A DNA stretch of 32,970 nt from Polyangiaceae bacterium (GTDB lineage Bacteria > Myxococcota_A > Polyangia > Polyangiales > Polyangiaceae). The translations under genes and the position numbers were made by a program. Positions within the stretch are counted from its first letter, which is position 1. Each line of letters starts with the position of its first letter. The notes under the pieces are model-generated. The model did no database searches. It saw only the letters and a program-made list of their open reading frames with translations, and had not been told where the DNA came from. The DNA is taken from positions 1 to 32,970 of the forward strand of contig JAICQL010000072.1 of NCBI GenBank assembly GCA_025937895.1, in the 5' to 3' direction. Positions 29,337 through 32,970 of the stretch are shown in pieces.

Positions 29337-31535
29337 GTGCCGGAATTGTTGCCTTATCAGGACCGCGAGCTCAGCGTGGAGCGCCGCACCGAGGACCTCA
29401 TGTCGCGCATGACGGTCGAGGAGATGGTGGGGCAGCTGGTGCAAGCGGATGGCCGCAAACAGGCCGCCGAGCAGGTCCGGGATGGCCGGGTCGGCTCGTT
29501 TCTCCACATCCTGGGGCCGACCACCCTGGAGCTGCAGAAGCTGGCGGAGAAGACGGGCCTCGGCATCCCGCTGCTGTTCGGCATCGACGCCATCCACGGC
29601 CACGGGTTCTGGGAGGGCGCCACGGTGTTCCCCACGCAGCTCAGCCTGTCTTGCTCCTGGAATCCGGAGCTGCTCGAGGTGATGGGGCGCATCACCGCGA
29701 AGGAGATGCTGTGCACAGGCCTGCACTGGACCTTCTCCCCCGTGCTGTGCCTGGCGCGCGACATGCGCTGGGGCCGAGTGGGCGAGACCTTCGGTGAGGA
29801 TCCCCATCTGCTGGGGGTGCTGGGCAAGGCACTGGTGCGCGGTTACCAGGGCAACTCCATCTCCGACCCCGACAGCGTGATCGCCTGCGCCAAGCACTTT
29901 GCCGGCTACTCGGAGACGGTGGGCGGGCGTGACGCCAGCGAGGCCGAGCTGTCGGAGCGCAAGCTGCGCACGTACTTCCTGCCGCCCTTCCACGAGATGG
30001 TGAAGGCCGGCTGCAAGAGCTTCATGACCGCGTACCAGTGCATCGACGGCGTGGCCTGCGTGGTCAATCGCTGGCTGCTCACGGACGTGCTGCGCGGCGA
30101 GTGGGGCTTCCAGGGCTTCGTGGTCACGGACTGGAACAACGTGGGCCGCACCCACACGGAGCAGGGCCTGTACGCCTCGATCGAGGAGGCGGTGCCGCCC
30201 TCGCTGCGCGCGGGCAACGACATGATCATGGTGACCCCCGAGTTCTACGACGCGGCGCTCTCGCAGCTGCGCAAGGGCAAGCTGGCCAAGGAGGATGTCG
30301 AGCTGGCCTGCCGCCGCGTGCTCTCCCACAAGTTCGAGTTCGGGCTGTTCGACCACAAGCGCTACCCACCGTTGAACAAGGTCCCGGAGGTGGTCGGCTC
30401 ACCCCAGCATCGCGAGCCGCTGCTACGCTGCGCGCTGGAGTCGATCGTGCTGCTCAAGAACGAGCGGCCCGAGAACGCCTCGAAGCGCATCCTGCCACTG
30501 AGCTCGAACATCCGCCACCTGGCGCTGCTGGGGCCGAACGCGGACGACATCCTCGCCCAGCTCGGGGACTGGTCCTTCGGCAGCGGGCAAGCGGGGCTCA
30601 ACACCGGCGGTCACCCGCGGCACCTGGTCAGCACGGTGCGCGACGGCGTACGCGAGAAGGCGCGCACCCGCGCCATCACCGTGGACTACGAGCGCGGTTG
30701 CGACGTGATGAGCGATGATCTGAGCCACATCGCCCGGGCGGCGGAGCTGGCCGCGGCATGCGACGTCGCCATCGTAGTGGTGGGCGACGTGTTGGCGCAG
30801 ATCGGCGAGACACGCGACCGCTACGAGCTGGATCTGACCGGCGGACAGATGCCGCTGCTGGAGGCGGTGAAGAAGACGGGGACCCCGCTGGTGGTGGTGC
30901 TGATCAACAGCAAGCCGCTGTGCATTCCCTGGGTGGCCGAGCACGCCGACGCCATCATCGAGGCCTTCAACCCGGGCATGCGCGGCGGTGAAGCCATCGC
31001 GGAGATCCTGTTCGGTGAAGCCAACCCGATGGGCAAGCTGACGGTGTCTTTCCCCGCGGCGGTGGGGCAGCAGCCGGTGTACTACCAGCAGATCCCGGGC
31101 TGGCACGGCAACAAGCACAACAACTACACCAACAAGCCCCTGTTCGCGTTCGGATACGGCCTCAGCTACACGACGTACACCTCCGATCGCCTGGAGCTAT
31201 CGCGGCGCGAGCTCCGCCGCGGCGAGTCGGTCGAGGTGAGCGTGAATGTGAAGAACAGCGGCGGCCGTCCCGGCACCGAGATCGTTCAGCTGTACCTGAA
31301 CGACGTGTTCTCGAGCCTCAGCACGCCGGAGAAGACGCTCAAGGCGTATCAGCGCGTGCACCTCGAGCGCGGCCAGACAGAGACGGTGCGCTTTCAGCTC
31401 ACGCCGGAGGATCTCAGCTTCATCGGGCGCGACGGCCGCCCGCTGACGGAGCCCGGCGAGTTCGAGGTCATGGTCGGCAGCTCCAGCCGCGACGAGGACC
31501 TGCTGCGGGCCCGCTTCACCTTGCTGGACGAATAG
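29337..31535 (+). CDS. GH3 beta-glycosidase (beta-glucosidase or beta-xylosidase)
   Basis: A 732-residue three-domain glycoside hydrolase of family 3. The N-terminal barrel has FGIDAIHGHGFWEGATVFPTQ, the RWGRVGETFGEDP loop, KHFAGYSETVGGRD and the nucleophile Asp265 in FVVTDWNNVGR. The second domain (IVLLKN ... VVVGDVLAQIGETRDRYELDLTGGQ) usually brings the acid/base Glu. A fibronectin-III-like domain ends it (VNVKNSGGRPGTEIVQLYL). Length and order are those of bacterial three-domain enzymes. No signal peptide is present, so it should act on imported oligosaccharides. The GTG at 29337 is preferred because CAGGA lies five bases upstream and the protein then starts at PELLPYQDREL; a GTG at 29283 would add 18 residues. 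Glucose versus xylose specificity cannot be read from motifs. Confidence 0.93.
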   Translation: MPELLPYQDRELSVERRTEDLMSRMTVEEMVGQLVQADGRKQAAEQVRDGRVGSFLHILGPTTLELQKLAEKTGLGIPLLFGIDAIHGHGFWEGATVFPTQLSLSCSWNPELLEVMGRITAKEMLCTGLHWTFSPVLCLARDMRWGRVGETFGEDPHLLGVLGKALVRGYQGNSISDPDSVIACAKHFAGYSETVGGRDASEAELSERKLRTYFLPPFHEMVKAGCKSFMTAYQCIDGVACVVNRWLLTDVLRGEWGFQGFVVTDWNNVGRTHTEQGLYASIEEAVPPSLRAGNDMIMVTPEFYDAALSQLRKGKLAKEDVELACRRVLSHKFEFGLFDHKRYPPLNKVPEVVGSPQHREPLLRCALESIVLLKNERPENASKRILPLSSNIRHLALLGPNADDILAQLGDWSFGSGQAGLNTGGHPRHLVSTVRDGVREKARTRAITVDYERGCDVMSDDLSHIARAAELAAACDVAIVVVGDVLAQIGETRDRYELDLTGGQMPLLEAVKKTGTPLVVVLINSKPLCIPWVAEHADAIIEAFNPGMRGGEAIAEILFGEANPMGKLTVSFPAAVGQQPVYYQQIPGWHGNKHNNYTNKPLFAFGYGLSYTTYTSDRLELSRRELRRGESVEVSVNVKNSGGRPGTEIVQLYLNDVFSSLSTPEKTLKAYQRVHLERGQTETVRFQLTPEDLSFIGRDGRPLTEPGEFEVMVGSSSRDEDLLRARFTLLDE

Positions 31536-31598
31536 CCCGAGCGCTGCCGGGGCCGGCGCTGGCTGGCCGCGCCCCGCAGAGAACAGCTGCTCGAGCAG

Positions 31599-31640
31599 GA
31601 AAACGGGCGCGAAGAAAAGCGCCCGCCCGCCCGTCTTTTC
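31599..31640 (+). terminator. Probable intrinsic terminator of the GH3 gene
   Basis: GAAAACGGGCG (31599-31609) pairs with CGCCCGTCTTTTC (31628-31640) with a small bulge, and an inner GGGCGC/GCGCCC stem adds stability. The right arm includes a TCTTTTCT run. It begins 64 bases after the GH3 stop codon. Confidence 0.7.
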
Positions 31641-31668
31641 TAGCAACCGGCCCCGGCGTGCACCGGTG

Positions 31669-31682
31669 GCGCAGCGCTGCGC
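31669..31682. promoter_or_regulatory. 14-bp palindrome sharing its core with the 13947 site
   Basis: GCGCAGCGCTGCGC is a perfect palindrome about 172 bases upstream of the acidic lipoprotein gene. Its core GCAGCGCTGC is the same as in the candidate operator at 13947-13960. In such GC-rich DNA this may be chance. Confidence 0.35.
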
Positions 31683-31854
31683 GCGCTGCGCAAGGCCGAT
31701 GTCGCCGTTCGCCGTGCGCCTCCCGAAATTGGCGCAACCCTGTGACGGCGCGCGCCGAACAGTGTCGTGAGCGCTTCGGAGACCTACCGGATCCTGCCGG
31801 GCGCGAGTGAACGGGAACGCTGATTTCCCAGGGATCCGGAAAAGGGACACAGCC

Positions 31855-32970
31855 ATGATCAAGCACCTCTCTGTTCTGCCGTTCATCGCCCTGCTGCTCG
31901 TCAACACGGCCTGCGGCGATGAAGTCGCCAAGTCGAGCCAGCTCTCCTCCACCGAGTCCAAGGAGGGCAGCAACAAGGACCCGGAGTCGGGCTCCTCCGG
32001 TAGCAGCAGCACCACCACCACTCCCAAGGGCGCGTTCGAGCTGAAGCTCGATGGGCTGGTGAAGCAGACCGCCCCCTGGGGCAACATCGAGATTAGCGTC
32101 GAGCAGGCGCGCCTGCTCCGCGGCGACAAGCCCGCCGGCTTCCCCTCGAAGGAGAAGCACTCGAAAGACAGCATCTACGCCATCCTGGACGTGAAGCTCG
32201 AGTCCAACGCCAAGGATGAGAACGACTACACGGAGCGCAAGACCTGGGACCTGCTGCTCGGCAGTGACAAGCGGGTCGAGCCGCTGAACGCGCTGGGCGT
32301 GAAGCTGGGTGCCGGCCAGACCCAGACGGTCACCCTCTTCTACAAGGTCGAGGAGAACACCTCGCTGAAGGGCGCCTCGCTCGAGATCAACGGCAACGAC
32401 CGCTCCAAGTTCGAGCCGATGAAGATCCCACTCGACGTCAGCACCAAGTTCGAGTCGCAGGTGGAGCTGCCTGACCTGATGGGCGAGCTGTTCGAGGCCG
32501 AGGAGGACGGAGAGCTCGACTACGAGATCGTCAACGCGCTGTACGGCGTCAACCTGGAGAGCAGCGGCCGACGTGCCGACAAGGACAAGCGGCTGGTGGA
32601 GCTCACGGTGCGCGTCGGCAACACCAGTGACTCCAGCGCCACTTTCTCTCCCAGCGATGAGGCGGTGCGCATCTCGGTGGACGGCAGCAAGATCACCCCC
32701 GAGCAGTTTGACTCGAAGACCATTCAGAGCGGCGAGCGAGAGACGTTCGTGCTGGTCTACAGCATCGCGGAAGACCTCACCGCCTTCGACCTGGTCTTCG
32801 ACCTGGGCGGCGAGGTCCACGAGGCCAGCGTGGCCCTGCCGGGCAGTGCCCGCTTCGACGACGATGACGACAGCTTCGACGATGACAGCTTCGACTCGGA
32901 CGACTTCGACTCGGACGACGAGGACTCGGACGACGAGGACTCGGACGACGAGGACTCGGACGACGAGGAC
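31855..32970 (+). CDS. Lipoprotein with two beta-rich domains and acidic Asp/Ser repeat tail (3' end cut off)
   Basis: At least 372 residues, open at the right edge. The start MIKHLSVLPFIALLLVNTACGDE is a lipoprotein signal, Cys20; the residue three before Cys is Asn, unusual for a lipobox. A Ser/Thr/Gly linker follows (to about residue 57). Two similar beta-rich domains follow: one around YAILDVKLESNAKDENDYTERKTWDLLLG with TVTLFYKVEENTS, the other around KRLVELTVRVGNTSDSSATFSPSDEAVRI with ETFVLVYSIAEDLTAFDLVFDLGG; both resemble DUF4352-type immunoglobulin-like domains. From about residue 335 the sequence is almost only Asp, Ser, Glu and Phe, ending in SDDED repeats. The ATG at 31855 has AAAGGGA eight bases upstream. 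Function unknown; the tail could bind calcium or cationic surfaces. Confidence 0.85.
   Translation, partial: MIKHLSVLPFIALLLVNTACGDEVAKSSQLSSTESKEGSNKDPESGSSGSSSTTTTPKGAFELKLDGLVKQTAPWGNIEISVEQARLLRGDKPAGFPSKEKHSKDSIYAILDVKLESNAKDENDYTERKTWDLLLGSDKRVEPLNALGVKLGAGQTQTVTLFYKVEENTSLKGASLEINGNDRSKFEPMKIPLDVSTKFESQVELPDLMGELFEAEEDGELDYEIVNALYGVNLESSGRRADKDKRLVELTVRVGNTSDSSATFSPSDEAVRISVDGSKITPEQFDSKTIQSGERETFVLVYSIAEDLTAFDLVFDLGGEVHEASVALPGSARFDDDDDSFDDDSFDSDDFDSDDEDSDDEDSDDEDSDDED
32896..32970. repeat. Tandem 15-bp repeats coding SDDED units
   Basis: TCGGACGACGAGGAC is repeated four times without change (32911-32925, -32940, -32955, -32970), after a variant copy TCGGACGACTTCGAC (32896-32910). 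The array reaches the end of the window, so its full length is unknown. Each unit adds five acidic residues in frame. Confidence 0.95.

Larger units (their letters stand above)
31536..31854. promoter_or_regulatory. Intergenic region after GH3: terminator and upstream region of the acidic lipoprotein gene
   Basis: These 319 bases contain a 12-bp palindrome CTGCTCGAGCAG (31587-31598), an intrinsic terminator (31599-31640) and a 14-bp palindrome (31669-31682). The right part should hold the promoter of the next gene; the ribosome site AAAGGGA is about eight bases before its ATG. No coding content is convincing. Confidence 0.6.

Noticed and set aside
31516..32820. 434-residue minus-strand frame opposite the acidic lipoprotein
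   Set aside because: The plus strand has a ribosome site, lipoprotein signal and domain-like repeats; the minus frame begins inside it and has none of these.
1..32970. Mobile element, prophage or defence island
   Set aside because: No transposase, integrase, phage structural, restriction or toxin-antitoxin gene was recognised, and no terminal repeats or tRNA sites were seen.

Overview
The window is GC-rich DNA that looks like a myxobacterium (phylum Myxococcota, probably a Polyangiales-type soil degrader). Reasons: a secreted protease with a C-terminal Cys / membrane segment / RRRR tail of the MYXO-CTERM type, two DUF1552 + DUF1592-type gene pairs, many lipoproteins with Ser/Gly/Ala-rich linkers, and dense coding with strong third-position GC. 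No tRNA, rRNA, transposase, phage gene or CRISPR array was seen. The order reads like ordinary chromosome rather than a mobile island.

Layout. 1-652: 3' part of a trypsin-like protease. 675-8583 (minus strand): a probable glucuronate/aldouronate module, in transcription order a solute-binding protein, two sugar ABC permeases, a GH67 alpha-glucuronidase, a D-mannonate dehydratase (ManD) and a small NADP-binding oxidoreductase. A MalK/UgpC-type ATPase (8948-10069) is divergent from it across a 364-base region with two hairpin-forming dyads. 10153-13879 (minus): aldose 1-epimerase, a biotin carboxylase and a ThuA-domain lipoprotein. 14087-15160 (minus): a XylF-type xylose-binding protein without permease or ATPase. 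15228-18514 (minus): a translationally coupled DUF1552 / DUF1592-type pair. 18878-23469: a Sfp/EntD phosphopantetheinyl transferase, a large protein with a degenerate kinase-like C-terminus, an SRAP (YedK/HMCES) DNA-crosslink sensor and a FemAB-like acyltransferase. 23506-26702 (minus): a second coupled pair, in reversed gene order. 26987-29206: a zinc-peptidase-like lipoprotein (COG4324 type) divergent from an unrecognised lipoprotein. 29337-31535: a GH3 beta-glycosidase followed by a good intrinsic terminator. 31855-end: a lipoprotein whose C-terminus is an Asp/Ser/Glu tandem repeat running off the window.

How it fits together. The ABC transporter, the signal-less GH67 enzyme and ManD suggest that glucuronic-acid-decorated xylo-oligosaccharides are imported whole, cleaved in the cytoplasm, and the uronate sent toward 2-keto-3-deoxygluconate. 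The mutarotase, XylF and cytoplasmic GH3 enzyme fit the same hemicellulose theme. The isomerase and fructuronate reductase needed between glucuronate and mannonate are not in the window.

Most noteworthy: the kinase-like protein lacking the catalytic motifs (19699-21480), the RGAISK tandem repeat in a lipoprotein signal n-region (16933-17022), the two inversely ordered DUF1552/DUF1592 pairs, the Ala/Gly/Ser insertion inside the GH67 enzyme, and several perfect palindromes in intergenic regions, including a LacI-type candidate operator at 13947-13960. Function calls rest on motif recognition by eye; no database search was run.
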